Assembly: GCA_016235595.1 (NCBI GenBank)
Contig: JACRJX010000018.1
Coordinates: forward strand, 1-64,000
Source of the DNA: Verrucomicrobiota bacterium
GTDB lineage: Bacteria; Verrucomicrobiota; Verrucomicrobiia; CAIQCK01
Direction: 5' to 3'
Length of the DNA: 64,000 nucleotides
How positions within the stretch are numbered: position 1 is the first letter of the stretch; every line of letters starts with the position of its first letter. Below the pieces are notes generated by a model. It was not told where the DNA came from. It did no database searches and saw only the letters and a program-made list of their open reading frames with translations. Below, piece after piece: positions 44,656-54,782 of the stretch. The position numbers were made by a program, and so were the translations under genes.

Positions 44656-46767
44656 CTATTCGACAACCAGAATGCCATACACTTCCAGCGGGGGCACATC
44701 CACGATGCTATGTGCGCCGTTTCGGCGGAGTGAAAGCGTACGTTCTGGAACTCCGGGCGACAGTAAACGCGCCTTGGCGTGTTCGCTCCAGGGGCGTCCA
44801 ACTTCCACCTGTAGGTGGCGCGTCGGTCGCGGGGCAGCGTAGTTCACCAGATGCACGACGAGCCGATTGGCTTCGCCACGGCAGGCGCTCAATGCCACGG
44901 TCGTGTCCGCATCAATGAGACGCGCGGAGAGACGTCCGTCTGCGGCTTCGAGGATGGTATCTGCCATCTCCTTCCGTGCCGGAGGTAACGTGGCAAACAC
45001 GCCCCAGTGCCGGTCCTTGATGCGGCGAATGACACCAGCCTTCAGGCGGCTGACGTGTTTTCCTGAAAGGCCGTCCAACCGGTTGGCCTCAAGCAAACGC
45101 CCTTCGTCGTCGTATTTTCCATTCTCGCCAAGCATGACCACCGACCCGCCTCGCTCCACGAACTGTTTCACGGCCGCGCAGGTGGCATTGCTGAGATGGC
45201 TTTGGCCGGCGAGGACGAGGACAGAGAACTTGTCCAACTGCCGCAAGTTGTCGTCGAAGATCACGCCCCACTGGAAACCGCTGCGAATGAGAACCTCCTC
45301 TGCGGCGGCGATTTGATCCATGGCATACTGGCCATTGAAAGCGAGTGATGGGAAAGCATGGAGTACGGCCACATCATTGACGGGGTGAGCGGAGAAGATG
45401 AGGGACTCATGCTGATGGACAAAGCCCAGATAGTGGCCTAGGGCCTCGCTGAATTCGGGCCGGTCGATTCTCATGCCGTCGCCTCCACCCAGGGCGCGCG
45501 TGGCCCAGTTTGCGCCGGGCACGCCTCCGTTGGCAGCCGCCTCAGCGACTTGCAAGTGAATCTCTACCGCCGTTTGCGGCAAACGCGTGGACGCGTTGGT
45601 CGCTCCCTGTCGGCCCCGGCCTTCCGCCCATGTCGTTGGGACGGCACGGTATCCTATCGCGGCCGCGTTCTTGTGGGCGCGGATTTGCGAGACCATCAAG
45701 TCGCCATCGATTTCAGGCGAGTTGGCGTTTTCGGTAATCATCAGGTTCAAATGCCGTCCCACCCACACCGGCCAGACGCTTCGCAGTGCGGTGTCGCCCG
45801 CACCGCACGGATGCGCGGGGTTGGCCATCAAGATCACATCGGGTTGCAGGCTGCGGGCGTACTCAGTGATCTCCTTCACAAATCCGCCGAGACGTTCGCA
45901 GCGCCACCGGATCCATGCCCGCACCAGAGGGTCATGAATTTGTTCGGCCTTCGCCGGCGCGGGCGGCTGGCGCACATGGTTGAAGGAGGGAATGCCGAAC
46001 AAGGGCAGGGGATTGGGATACCGCTTGGCCAGCCACGTACGGAAGAGTGTGGTGCATTGGCCGCAATAGCAGGGCCCGCTCAGGCAGTTGTCGAAGTTGA
46101 AACCGTCCAGACCGACTTCCTTCAGTCCGACCCGGACGGCCCGCTTCACGTAAGCGCGGAAGTCCGGATTGTTGAAGCACGGACGCCAGCGATAATACTG
46201 CGCGCCTTCGTATGGCTTGAAGCCGCCGTCAACCGAACGCTGACCCCAATCCTCCGCCCGCGGTTCTTCCGCCAGAAAAGTTTCGTAGTAGAGGGAGGCA
46301 AACTGGCAGTAGCCCAGAACCTTGACGCTGTGCTTGTGTGCGACGCGAACCAGCGCGGCCGTGCGTTGCCACTGGGGGCGCTCAGACTCCAGGCCAAACC
46401 CTTTGTAGAAGTGCGTGACGGCCAGATTCACCCCGAGCTTGGCCATCTTCTGCACCAACTCCTCGCTGTGCAGCCGGTCATACCACTTCGGCGCCCAGCA
46501 TGCACCGCCATCTACCGTGTAGGAAGGCGCGCCCAGGCGGACATTGTGTTCCAATGGTTCCCATCCCCACCAACTCCAATAATAAGGCGCGGCAGTCACT
46601 TGCGCCTGGCGCGCAGCTTGATTGCCAGAACCTGGCGCCGGCTCGCCGGCGAATGCCTGAGAATTGGTGACACTCATCGACAAAGCGATCGCCAGAACGG
46701 TGAACGTGCTGCCCGGAAACAGTCTGACGATGCGATTGGTGGTGGAGACGGACGATCGAAGTTGCAT
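44656..46767 (-). CDS. Exported glycoside-hydrolase-like protein with beta-galactosidase trimerisation-like domain
   Basis: 703 aa with a signal peptide (cut near residue 40, AFA-GE). A TIM-barrel region (about 85-400) contains LGVNLAVTHFYKGFG, KVLGYCQFASLYYETF, GLDGFNFDNCLSGPCYCGQC and DVILMANPAHPCG. A GATase-like domain (about 480-600) reads DKFSVLVLAGQSHLSN and FVERGGSVVMLGENG, as in GH42-like proteins. A C-terminal beta domain follows. The family is uncharacterised to me; catalytic acids cannot be assigned safely. It is last in the operon starting at 54747. Confidence 0.72.
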   Translation of the reverse strand: MQLRSSVSTTNRIVRLFPGSTFTVLAIALSMSVTNSQAFAGEPAPGSGNQAARQAQVTAAPYYWSWWGWEPLEHNVRLGAPSYTVDGGACWAPKWYDRLHSEELVQKMAKLGVNLAVTHFYKGFGLESERPQWQRTAALVRVAHKHSVKVLGYCQFASLYYETFLAEEPRAEDWGQRSVDGGFKPYEGAQYYRWRPCFNNPDFRAYVKRAVRVGLKEVGLDGFNFDNCLSGPCYCGQCTTLFRTWLAKRYPNPLPLFGIPSFNHVRQPPAPAKAEQIHDPLVRAWIRWRCERLGGFVKEITEYARSLQPDVILMANPAHPCGAGDTALRSVWPVWVGRHLNLMITENANSPEIDGDLMVSQIRAHKNAAAIGYRAVPTTWAEGRGRQGATNASTRLPQTAVEIHLQVAEAAANGGVPGANWATRALGGGDGMRIDRPEFSEALGHYLGFVHQHESLIFSAHPVNDVAVLHAFPSLAFNGQYAMDQIAAAEEVLIRSGFQWGVIFDDNLRQLDKFSVLVLAGQSHLSNATCAAVKQFVERGGSVVMLGENGKYDDEGRLLEANRLDGLSGKHVSRLKAGVIRRIKDRHWGVFATLPPARKEMADTILEAADGRLSARLIDADTTVALSACRGEANRLVVHLVNYAAPRPTRHLQVEVGRPWSEHAKARLLSPGVPERTLSLRRNGAHSIVDVPPLEVYGILVVE

Positions 46768-46829
46768 GTATGTTTTCTTCTCCAGTGGTTGCTTGGGCTG
46801 AACAGCTTGGCCCGTCTTTTATGCCGCGA

Positions 46830-49196
46830 CTACTTGAACTGCATCGTTCCGGCCTGGTCGAGACGCCAGTTCTCCGCAAGCGTGCCTGCCCAGCAGCGCC
46901 AGACTTCATCCTCGGCACGGAACACTCCGATGTTGAACGCCACCTTCTGGCCGGGGACAGGCTTCAGGCCCAACGCGTCGAGTGGAATGGCCCATTCGCC
47001 CCGCCAACCGTGGCGCCACTTGGCGACGGCGTAGCGGACGGCTTTGCCAAGATGTTCCGCAGCAGCGGCGGGCGCGCCGGCATCGGTGACGCTCTGAAGG
47101 ACCCCGCCGGCAAAGCCTCGGATGACGAACGTCACCGCCTTGCCCTCAGGCGTGCGGCCAGCGATGCAAATTTCAGCGCCATCGTCTTTGCCCCATTCTG
47201 TGCCGGTGCGCATCTTGTTTGCCTGATACATGCCTGCAATGACCGCCACGTATAGGCACTGGTCGTCATATGCGAGTTGGGCGTGCATGGGAATGCCGCT
47301 GGCGGCCCAACGGGAGGGCTCTTGGTCCAAGCTGAGAGAATTCCCAGGCCACTCGTCGGTGCCAACCTCTCCATCGAGCGTTGGCGGATGGGGGGTACGC
47401 ACTGCAAGCGCCAGCGCCGTTCTGCGTCCTGGCCGGGCGACGGGAGGCATGGAGTCTCCGATGGTGAAGGACTGCGGCCTGCCGTCCTTGTCTATTCCTT
47501 CGCGAAAGACCACGTTGTTCGTCCATGTCTTGATCGCATTCGGCTGGCCGATCGTGATTTTGCCCAGGGCAAACAACGTGTTGCCCTCGAAGGTGCAGTT
47601 GGCGCTTCTGGTAAACGACAGGGTCATGTCCTTGTCGGTCATGAACACATTGTCGCGATAGACGAGTTTTCGGCTGATGTGGTTATGCGTTGGCATCGGC
47701 ACGCCAATGGCCACGTTGCGCTCCACGATGCAATCGCAGGACTGCTCGTCCAGGTAGTAGGCGGACGCGCCGTAGCCTTTTCCCACTTCAACCACATCCC
47801 TTACCAGGTTGCCGCGCAGAACGCTTTCGATCAGGTGCCCATAGATGGCGGCACCGTCGTGCATTTCCTGCATGACACGATAGATGAGGTTCTCTTCGAT
47901 CCGATTGTTGCGGCCGTTGCAGACGATGCCGCAGTAGGGGATGTTGTGAAGCTCGTTGCGGTAGATGTGCAGGTTGTCGCCGTGCGCGATCATGCTGACG
48001 GCACACGGGTATTGCAGACCGACGTGGTGGATGTGGTTTTGCGAGACCCGTGAACCCGCGCCGGTGCAGACGAGTTCCAGGCCGCAGGCGCCGATATGAT
48101 GAATGTGGCTGTCGAGGATTTGGATGGCCTCGTTGCGAGACCGGAACACAATGCCCTCGCCGCCGATGTTGGTGATCTCCAGTTTCTCCAGAACGCACCC
48201 GCGGCTGCGCGTTACGGAGATGGCGCCTTCATATCCGGTTGCGCCAAAGACGTAGCCCTGGGCACCCAACAGCGTGGTCGTGGCCTGAAGCACGAGTCCG
48301 CGTATTGTAATCTTCTCCACCGGCTGCTTCGCTGTGCCTTCAATTTGGATGATCCGTTGAAGTTGCGGTGCGATGATTTTCGCCTTGGCCATATCCTCGC
48401 CGGGCAGCGGCCAATAGACGACGCGTCCAGCCGTGCGATCGAGATACCACCGGCCGGGTTGGGTCATGCCTTCGCGGGTGTTGAAAAGGACGTAACTTTT
48501 CACGCCAAACGCCCCGGGGGGATGGACGGTTGGCGAGGACAACACGAAGACGTGGCGCTCCACGTCGTTTTGTGCGATGCCATAGAGCGCCTCGTTCCAC
48601 ATGTGCAGCACCCGGATCTCGGCGTTCTTGATGTCGAGCGGCGTTGGAACGTCCTTGGGATCGTAGAGAATCGTGGTGAGTTGCTCGCGCGTGGGCTTCG
48701 GATCCCACGCGCCGGAAATGTAACGCGCGCGCTTCCACTCGGTGTTGTGTGTAAAAGTGCCGGTCTCTGGCAACCGCGCACGCTCCGGCATGCGACCGTT
48801 TACGACCAGCGCGCGGAAGTCCCACGTACCGTCCTTCACACCGGGCAGGTCCGCGTACCAGAACTTCTCGCCGTCTCGCTTCCAGCCAGTCACCAGCTTG
48901 CCGCCGTAGAGTGTCACCTTGCCGGCTGCCTCGGCCTCGATGGTCAACCCGTTGTCGCGCACATCGAGTTCCAGGGTCTTCGACCGAAAATAGTCACCCG
49001 GCAACAAGACAATCCGGTGCGCTCCCGCACCTGCTTTTCGCGCCGTGTCACGCGCAACTTCCAGCGTGGCGAGAGGCTTGTCCTTCGTGCCAGCGTTGGC
49101 GTCATTGCCGTCCGGCGCGACATAAAATGTGGCGGAGGGACAATTCATGCTGCTTGCCAGCAGCATCGCCGCAACTGTAAATCTCATTGGCAACAT
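46830..49196 (-). CDS. Exported right-handed beta-helix protein with C-terminal CBM9-like domain
   Basis: 788 aa. A signal peptide (cut near residue 22) is followed by FYVAPDGNDANAGTKDKPLATL, the usual start of Pel-type beta-helix lyases and epimerases. Parallel beta-helix coils (GEGIVFRSRNEAIQILDSHIHHIG, NRIEENLIYR; shown in part) run to about residue 570. The last 170 residues resemble a CBM9 domain (PPTLDGEVGTDEWPG, FNIGVFRAEDE). Likely role: cutting or binding an acidic polysaccharide. ATG 49196 has AGAGGA 6 nt before it and gives a proper signal peptide; the upstream extension does not. Confidence 0.78.
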   Translation of the reverse strand: MLPMRFTVAAMLLASSMNCPSATFYVAPDGNDANAGTKDKPLATLEVARDTARKAGAGAHRIVLLPGDYFRSKTLELDVRDNGLTIEAEAAGKVTLYGGKLVTGWKRDGEKFWYADLPGVKDGTWDFRALVVNGRMPERARLPETGTFTHNTEWKRARYISGAWDPKPTREQLTTILYDPKDVPTPLDIKNAEIRVLHMWNEALYGIAQNDVERHVFVLSSPTVHPPGAFGVKSYVLFNTREGMTQPGRWYLDRTAGRVVYWPLPGEDMAKAKIIAPQLQRIIQIEGTAKQPVEKITIRGLVLQATTTLLGAQGYVFGATGYEGAISVTRSRGCVLEKLEITNIGGEGIVFRSRNEAIQILDSHIHHIGACGLELVCTGAGSRVSQNHIHHVGLQYPCAVSMIAHGDNLHIYRNELHNIPYCGIVCNGRNNRIEENLIYRVMQEMHDGAAIYGHLIESVLRGNLVRDVVEVGKGYGASAYYLDEQSCDCIVERNVAIGVPMPTHNHISRKLVYRDNVFMTDKDMTLSFTRSANCTFEGNTLFALGKITIGQPNAIKTWTNNVVFREGIDKDGRPQSFTIGDSMPPVARPGRRTALALAVRTPHPPTLDGEVGTDEWPGNSLSLDQEPSRWAASGIPMHAQLAYDDQCLYVAVIAGMYQANKMRTGTEWGKDDGAEICIAGRTPEGKAVTFVIRGFAGGVLQSVTDAGAPAAAAEHLGKAVRYAVAKWRHGWRGEWAIPLDALGLKPVPGQKVAFNIGVFRAEDEVWRCWAGTLAENWRLDQAGTMQFK

Positions 49197-49326
49197 TGGG
49201 GTTCCTCTGGGTTCAAGTACAGGAATGATAGGTTTGATCTGGAACGCAAAACTTCGGGTTTTGTGCAAAGTTGTTTGAAAGAAGTGCGGCGGCCAAGATG
49301 CGGCACGCAGGCTGCCGGCTTGGCTC

Positions 49327-50922
49327 TCACGGGGTATTTCGCACTGACCTGCCGGCCAGCAGATACGCTCCTTTTTCGGTTCTGCCCTTGATGCTCAAGG
49401 CCATGGGCGGCGAGATGCCGTCGGGGTCAACAATCTGAAGATGCAGCTTTCCGGTTTGTGGGACGTTCGAGAAGCGATCCGTGTGCGTCTTTGCCTTGTG
49501 CGCATCCACAACACCCGGTGGAATGCTCTCGTTAGGGAAGAGCGTCCGCAGGTCCAGCGATGAGAAACCGGTCCAGATTTCTTTTCCGGCCTCGTCTTCG
49601 ATGAAGAACCGGATCTTCCATTTGTTGTAGGTCGGTGTCAGACCGATGTTCAGCCAGTCCATCGCGATCTCCACATCTCCGCCGCGCCGCGTGATTTTGG
49701 CGGAAGTGTACAGGTAGCGGAAACCGATCATTGCATACATTTGGTGGAACTTGTCCAAGGCTTGCGGGTCATTGAAGATGTTGTAACCGGTCGGATTGAA
49801 GGTGTTCACACCATCCGAGACGTTGCAGTTGCGGATGACAACAGGGTGCAGATATTTCGCCTGATCGAGCAGACAGGAGTAAGGAAGAAAATCTCCCTTC
49901 GGACCGGTGCGCGCCGGTTCTCCGACCAGTGGCGCGGATTTCCAGCGGTCGCGGAGAAGTTCATACAGTTTGACGCCGTCCTTCTCGTACTGGTTGCCTG
50001 AGTAATAGAGTTTCTGGTAGTAGCTCGACCGCTCGTCCCAGCCCCAGTTGTCGCGAAAAATACCAAGCAATCCGGCATTGTTCTTCGCGGACATGAGGCG
50101 AAAGTGGTAGTCCTTGAGCGTGTCGTAAACCGAAGGGATATAGACCATCCCATTGGTGGGAACCACGATCCGTATGTCCGAAAAATACTTGATAAACGCG
50201 TCGGCGAACCGGATCAAATACCTGGAATGGGAGGGCACGAGACGTTTCGGATATGCGCCTTCACCCCAGAAGCCGAAATGACGCATTTCAATATAGCGGA
50301 CCAGTTTCTTGCGCTGGATCGATCGCCCGCCAAAGGTCTGCGGCTGTTCCAGGTATGCCGCGAACGCCTTCAACAACGCGTCATAGCGTTCGAAGAAATA
50401 CGGGTTCTCAAAGTTCGGCTCCCAACGGTCCTTCTTGTCCGTGAACGTCGGTGAGAGGACATCTTTCTGTGCGCTGGCCTGCATCGCCTTGTGGACGTAG
50501 AGCGGATATGAGCATCGCGCGCCGTCAATCAAGGGACCTCCTCCCGCACTCGTCACAAAACAGCCGATGTTGAGCTTCTGGCCGTATTGGATGCAGTACG
50601 AGAAATGCTTGTCCATCTTCTGGAAGAGGTATTCTCCTTCCTCCGCTTCGTAATCAGCCCAACTGACACGGATCATGGAGTTGACCGCGTAGTCGCTGAC
50701 GCGGACCGCGTACTTGACGAGGTTCGTCACACCGTTGCCGGGGCCGCCGTTCCAGATTTCCGTGCCGACGCCGGCGTTTTGAATCGCCCCTTGGTCGGTG
50801 GCGATGATTTCAGGAGAGAAAACCGCGGTGGTTTGGATTTCCTCCGCAAACAGATTGCAGAGGAACAACGGCAGGAAGAGGAGGGGGTGCCATCTTGTAT
50901 TGAGTCGTGATCTATGATTCAC
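49327..50922 (-). CDS. Exported DUF4832-like / GH42-like barrel protein
   Basis: 531 aa with a signal peptide (LLFLPLFLCNLFAEE). The central region looks like a glycosidase TIM barrel: MIRVSWADYEAEEGEYLFQKMD, FEERYDALLKAFAAYL-type segment, YIEMRHFGFWGEGAYPK with a candidate acid Glu. A C-terminal beta domain (VEIAMDWLNIGLTPTYNKWKIRF) fits DUF4832. The substrate is unknown. It starts 16 bp after the small ORF, in the same operon. Confidence 0.7.
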   Translation of the reverse strand: MNHRSRLNTRWHPLLFLPLFLCNLFAEEIQTTAVFSPEIIATDQGAIQNAGVGTEIWNGGPGNGVTNLVKYAVRVSDYAVNSMIRVSWADYEAEEGEYLFQKMDKHFSYCIQYGQKLNIGCFVTSAGGGPLIDGARCSYPLYVHKAMQASAQKDVLSPTFTDKKDRWEPNFENPYFFERYDALLKAFAAYLEQPQTFGGRSIQRKKLVRYIEMRHFGFWGEGAYPKRLVPSHSRYLIRFADAFIKYFSDIRIVVPTNGMVYIPSVYDTLKDYHFRLMSAKNNAGLLGIFRDNWGWDERSSYYQKLYYSGNQYEKDGVKLYELLRDRWKSAPLVGEPARTGPKGDFLPYSCLLDQAKYLHPVVIRNCNVSDGVNTFNPTGYNIFNDPQALDKFHQMYAMIGFRYLYTSAKITRRGGDVEIAMDWLNIGLTPTYNKWKIRFFIEDEAGKEIWTGFSSLDLRTLFPNESIPPGVVDAHKAKTHTDRFSNVPQTGKLHLQIVDPDGISPPMALSIKGRTEKGAYLLAGRSVRNTP

Positions 50923-50938
50923 AGGCGATCACTCTGAC

Positions 50939-51178
50939 TCACTTGCCGGCCTGCCACAAGAGCACAAAGTCGTGTTCGGTCGGGTCGTGTTTCCACTGGC
51001 CAGTCCTCGATGGCACAACCTTCTCACGGTGGCCTGTATCGAGGTCACCATACGCTGCGTGTTGCTCGGACGGGCTGGCGCAGGGGAGGGGCACGGCATG
51101 TGCCAGAGCGGCAAAACGCACGATACGATGCGTTGCGCCCGTCGCGGTTGACATCTGTCCGGCGAATGCGTTCATCAT
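50939..51178 (-). CDS. Small ORF (79 aa) translationally coupled to the large glycosidase
   Basis: ATGATGA links its start to the stop of the upstream 1190-aa gene. The 79-aa product has no signal peptide; its second half is hydrophilic (GDLDTGHREKVVP, WKHDPTEHDFVLLWQAGK). The C-terminal part looks like the end of a larger enzyme, so this may be a gene remnant as well as a small protein. I do not recognise a family. Confidence 0.4.
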   Translation of the reverse strand: MMNAFAGQMSTATGATHRIVRFAALAHAVPLPCASPSEQHAAYGDLDTGHREKVVPSRTGQWKHDPTEHDFVLLWQAGK

Positions 51179-54100
51179 TCGGTCTTCAGCGTGAACCGCA
51201 ACTTCTCGCCGAACCAAGCACGACCTTCGGCGGTCATCTGCAACTCGACTTTCGTTTCCGCAGCAATGCCTTCAGTCAGGACGAACGATTCGCCAAACTC
51301 CGCGTCTTCCAGACGGGACGTGTCCTTTACAATGGGTTGCTTGAGTTTCAAGGCCGAGGCGGTGGTTGCTGCCAGATGAACCGCCCCGGGCTTGCCGTGA
51401 CAGCTCGCGGGCGTGAGCCACGTCGCTTCCTGCAGGTTGCCCACTGACGCCGTGGCGAGAATTGGTTTGTTACGGGGCACGCAAATCTGCGCGCCGTCGC
51501 GAACCTCGATCCAAGCCCCGCCGTCGGTCTTGATCTTGAACCAGTTGAACTCGGCGTCGAGATACTTGGGCGGGTTGTGACCGTTGTATTTCGTGTTACC
51601 GACGGCCACGAGTGGCGTGTCGGCGGAGGTTGTGCCGGTGCCAGCCGTGCGGATACCGAGTTGTTTGCCCTGAGCGGCTGCGGCGCCAAACGCTTGGGCT
51701 CCTTCGTTGTAGATGATGCGCCAATGGCTGCCGCTGTGGGCGTCGCGGTCCATGGTGAACCAGTCGTCCGGTTTGGGATAGCTGCGCGGCGTCTTGAATT
51801 TCGCGGCGTATTGTTTCAGGAACCTGCCGCTCGGTCGCAGCGTGCCGTCGGGGTTGAGGATGCCAAAGTCGCTTTTCTCGCTGATGCGGTAGCCGCCTGC
51901 GAGCCACCAAGGCGCGGAACCATTCGCGCCGGTCTCGAACGCAACGCGATGGATCAGCTCGTGGCACTGACCTTGGTATGCGATCTCTTTCTCGCCCGGT
52001 TGCATCGTGTTGCGGTCCCAGGCGTCTGCCCCGAACTCGATCCAGAGATAGGGTTTCCCTTTCGTGACGAAGTTGATGTAGCGGTTGACGAAGCCCGCGG
52101 CGTTGGTTCCCTTGGTGAGGGGCGCGAAGCCGTAACCTTCCATGGCGAAGAAATCCACGTGCTTCGGCGTCGCCGTGAGGGTGAAGTCGACCGGTGGCAG
52201 ATTACCCTGGCGGAAACTGATGAGGTGGTTCGGGTCGAGTTGGTGAATCGTGCGCCGGACGTTGTTCCAGTGGCGGCTCATCGAGTCGTCCATGAACCGG
52301 CGGTAGGCAGAGACCATCACGCGCCACGGGCCGTCCTCCTTGAATTGCTGGTCGCTCGGCGACGTCACCTGTTTGTCGATGCGCGGCGCGGACATGCCCC
52401 AATCCGCTTCGGCACTGGCGAGGCTGCCGTAGCGCTCATCAATCCAGCGCGCCCAATCGGCGTCCCATCGCTGGCGGTAGGGCGCGGGGTCGGTCCAGCC
52501 GAAGGCGGTGTATTTGCCGCCAAACACCCACCCGGCCGGTTCCCAGATCAGGTCCCAACCCATGAGTGCAGGGTTCTCCGCGAGGCGCGTCACGCGGATG
52601 AACTCGGCCACGTCTTTCTCCTGGAAATGATACGGCATCATCAGACCCTGGAAATAATGCGGGTCGTCGGTGATGACGTGCGATTGCACGAACAGGAACG
52701 CGCGGATGTTGTGGTTGTGGCAGCGGCGGAGGAAATCGAGCACCGTCCGGCGGTCGTTTTGATGATGGGCACGGATGGCAACGAAGGTCGCGCCCATCGA
52801 TTCCAACTGTTGCAGGTCGCGCTCGACGTCTTCGGGGTTGTAGAAGCCGGGTGTGAGCCAGTGGAACGTATAGTCCTCCTGCTCGAGCGCGATGGAGTGA
52901 CGCGGCCAGTAATTGACGCCGACAGGATACCACTTACGGCCCTCCAGCCAGAAGTCGCCGTCGCGCGCCGTAACGAATGAATCGCGCGGAGCCTTCTCGG
53001 TGGACAACACGCCCATCTCGTGCGCGATGGCGTCAATCGTTTTGCCGCGGCGCAGCAACTCGGTTGTCACAACGTAGCTTGGACTGGTGAATTTCTTCGG
53101 CGCCCACCAGAATGTGGCCGTCGCAGACCCGCCCGGTTTGACAATAAGCCTGGACTCCTTCTCGAACACGGCCTCCTTCGCGCCGGCGGCGCAGACGCGG
53201 ATGCGCACGTGAATGTCCGCTGGCTGGGTTCCATGGTTGACTGCCACCGCGCCGAGCCGGACTTTCTCGCCCGGCCAGTATGAGAACTCCTGCGAGCCGG
53301 CGTGCGAAAGGAATACGCCGTCGGAAATCCGCCGCGCCATGTCGCCGAAGAAACTCGTGCGGGCGATCTCATTCAATGCGGCCGGGTCGCTGATGGCGCA
53401 GACGGCGCACACGGAGCCTTCCGCCGCGACGGGCTGGCTCGGGATGTTCGCGCCGACCAGCCGCCGCACGGCATCCGCAAACGCCGGGCCTTCCGACAAC
53501 GGCGCTTGGTGCAGCAACATCCACGCCGCCGTGCCGCGCTCGACGCCGTCCTTGTCGCAGGCGCGCACCAGCGGGATCCAGCGCCACTTGTAGCCGCGCT
53601 CGAAGCCCTTACCTTCGGGCCGCGCGTAGCACGACGAGGCGCTGGAAGTGGCCGGCAGCTTCGTGGCTTCAGGCCCGAGTATCGCCTGGGTCGGCACGGC
53701 CTTGAGCGAAGCAATGTTCGTCAGTGAGTAGAGTTTGTAGCCGGGCGACACGGTCTCAATGAGCGGGAACGGATTGCGGGATGTGTCGCCAAGCTTCGGG
53801 AACGGCTGCGGCGCGGTGCCAATCTGGTCGATCCAGACGGTATGCTTGCCATCGGCCACGTAGGGGGTGGTGGTGCGGTCCACCAGCTCAAATGAGAGCC
53901 GGCGCGCCTTGTACGGATCGGCGTGGCCGCGGACGAGGAAATCCTCCGGACGGAGCACGTGATAGGTCCAGTTCTTGTTGATCGAAATGACGGCGATGCC
54001 GCGCTGGAGCGGTTCGGTTTCCTCGACCAGCCGCACAGCCAGCCGGGCTGTTTGCCCGTCGCCCTTGACCCAGAAACACAGCAGACCGCCGGACGTCGCG

Positions 54101-54747
54101 TTAGCTTGGAGTTTCATGCTCGCGCCCATACCGGTCGGGGAGCCGCTCTCGTAATCCAAGGTGATCTTCAAGCAGCCCTTCGATCCTTCCACGCCGCCCG
54201 GCACGATTTCGGCTGCGGAGTATTTCCGATAGGCACCGCTTTGTGTCCAATCGGCGGCTTTGCCGGGCGCTTGCTTGTCAAAATCATAGAGCATCCGGTT
54301 TGGCTTCTGGTTCTTCATCGCGTCGCGGACGAATGCGCCGTCCACCCAGCGACCGTCGTGTTTCCATATGGGCTTCTCGAACGGTGGCGCGCCGAGAACC
54401 ATCAAACTGCCTTTGCCTCCGAGATAGCGAGCCAGCGCGTCAGCTCCCGACGCGGGATAGGACGTCGCGTTTGCGATGACGTATAGGAAATGCTTCTTTG
54501 GCGATAGAACTTCCGCGTCACAGATTGCTTCCGCTGACAGGAATTGGACGTCAAACTTTTCGCGGCGCAGCGCTTCTGCGATGGCATCGGTCGTTACGGT
54601 GTCAGTTCCCACCGCAGAGTCCTTGATGATGGCGACCTTCCGCCGCCCTTGGTCCGCCTCCGCGGTTATCGCTTCCGATGCGAGACACATGACAGCGACC
54701 GCTGTAATCCCAATCCACAATGCGCGCCACTCGAGTCTGTGATTCAT
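51175..54747 (-). CDS. Very large exported glycoside hydrolase (GH5/GH42-like)
   Basis: 1190 aa with a signal peptide (cut near residue 29). The N-terminal 130 residues resemble a GATase/ThuA-like fold (KVAIIKDSAVG, LARYLGGKGSLMVLGAPPF). A carbohydrate-binding-like beta domain is at about 150-330. The catalytic barrel (about 620-980) starts FWLEGRKWYPVGVNYWPRHS, with the candidate acid in WDLIWEPAG and nucleophile in YLWIEFGADAW. A C-terminal beta domain follows. It heads the operon behind the shared 52-bp element, so it is probably strongly regulated. The substrate is unknown. Confidence 0.78.
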   Translation of the reverse strand: MNHRLEWRALWIGITAVAVMCLASEAITAEADQGRRKVAIIKDSAVGTDTVTTDAIAEALRREKFDVQFLSAEAICDAEVLSPKKHFLYVIANATSYPASGADALARYLGGKGSLMVLGAPPFEKPIWKHDGRWVDGAFVRDAMKNQKPNRMLYDFDKQAPGKAADWTQSGAYRKYSAAEIVPGGVEGSKGCLKITLDYESGSPTGMGASMKLQANATSGGLLCFWVKGDGQTARLAVRLVEETEPLQRGIAVISINKNWTYHVLRPEDFLVRGHADPYKARRLSFELVDRTTTPYVADGKHTVWIDQIGTAPQPFPKLGDTSRNPFPLIETVSPGYKLYSLTNIASLKAVPTQAILGPEATKLPATSSASSCYARPEGKGFERGYKWRWIPLVRACDKDGVERGTAAWMLLHQAPLSEGPAFADAVRRLVGANIPSQPVAAEGSVCAVCAISDPAALNEIARTSFFGDMARRISDGVFLSHAGSQEFSYWPGEKVRLGAVAVNHGTQPADIHVRIRVCAAGAKEAVFEKESRLIVKPGGSATATFWWAPKKFTSPSYVVTTELLRRGKTIDAIAHEMGVLSTEKAPRDSFVTARDGDFWLEGRKWYPVGVNYWPRHSIALEQEDYTFHWLTPGFYNPEDVERDLQQLESMGATFVAIRAHHQNDRRTVLDFLRRCHNHNIRAFLFVQSHVITDDPHYFQGLMMPYHFQEKDVAEFIRVTRLAENPALMGWDLIWEPAGWVFGGKYTAFGWTDPAPYRQRWDADWARWIDERYGSLASAEADWGMSAPRIDKQVTSPSDQQFKEDGPWRVMVSAYRRFMDDSMSRHWNNVRRTIHQLDPNHLISFRQGNLPPVDFTLTATPKHVDFFAMEGYGFAPLTKGTNAAGFVNRYINFVTKGKPYLWIEFGADAWDRNTMQPGEKEIAYQGQCHELIHRVAFETGANGSAPWWLAGGYRISEKSDFGILNPDGTLRPSGRFLKQYAAKFKTPRSYPKPDDWFTMDRDAHSGSHWRIIYNEGAQAFGAAAAQGKQLGIRTAGTGTTSADTPLVAVGNTKYNGHNPPKYLDAEFNWFKIKTDGGAWIEVRDGAQICVPRNKPILATASVGNLQEATWLTPASCHGKPGAVHLAATTASALKLKQPIVKDTSRLEDAEFGESFVLTEGIAAETKVELQMTAEGRAWFGEKLRFTLKTE

Positions 54748-54753
54748 GTCCGC

Positions 54754-54782
54754 ATTATGCGCCGTCGACGCGTCGCCGGTAA
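54754..54782 (-). promoter_or_regulatory. Candidate promoter of large glycosidase operon
   Basis: TTACCG (54782-54777), 17-nt spacer, CATAAT (54759-54754). The predicted start site is at or next to the ATG (54747). The shared element overlaps and extends upstream of the -35, as for an activator-dependent promoter. Confidence 0.4.

Noticed and set aside
45550..47034. 494-aa plus-strand reading frame
   Set aside because: Antisense to the 703-aa exported protein; no signal peptide, domain or ribosome binding site.
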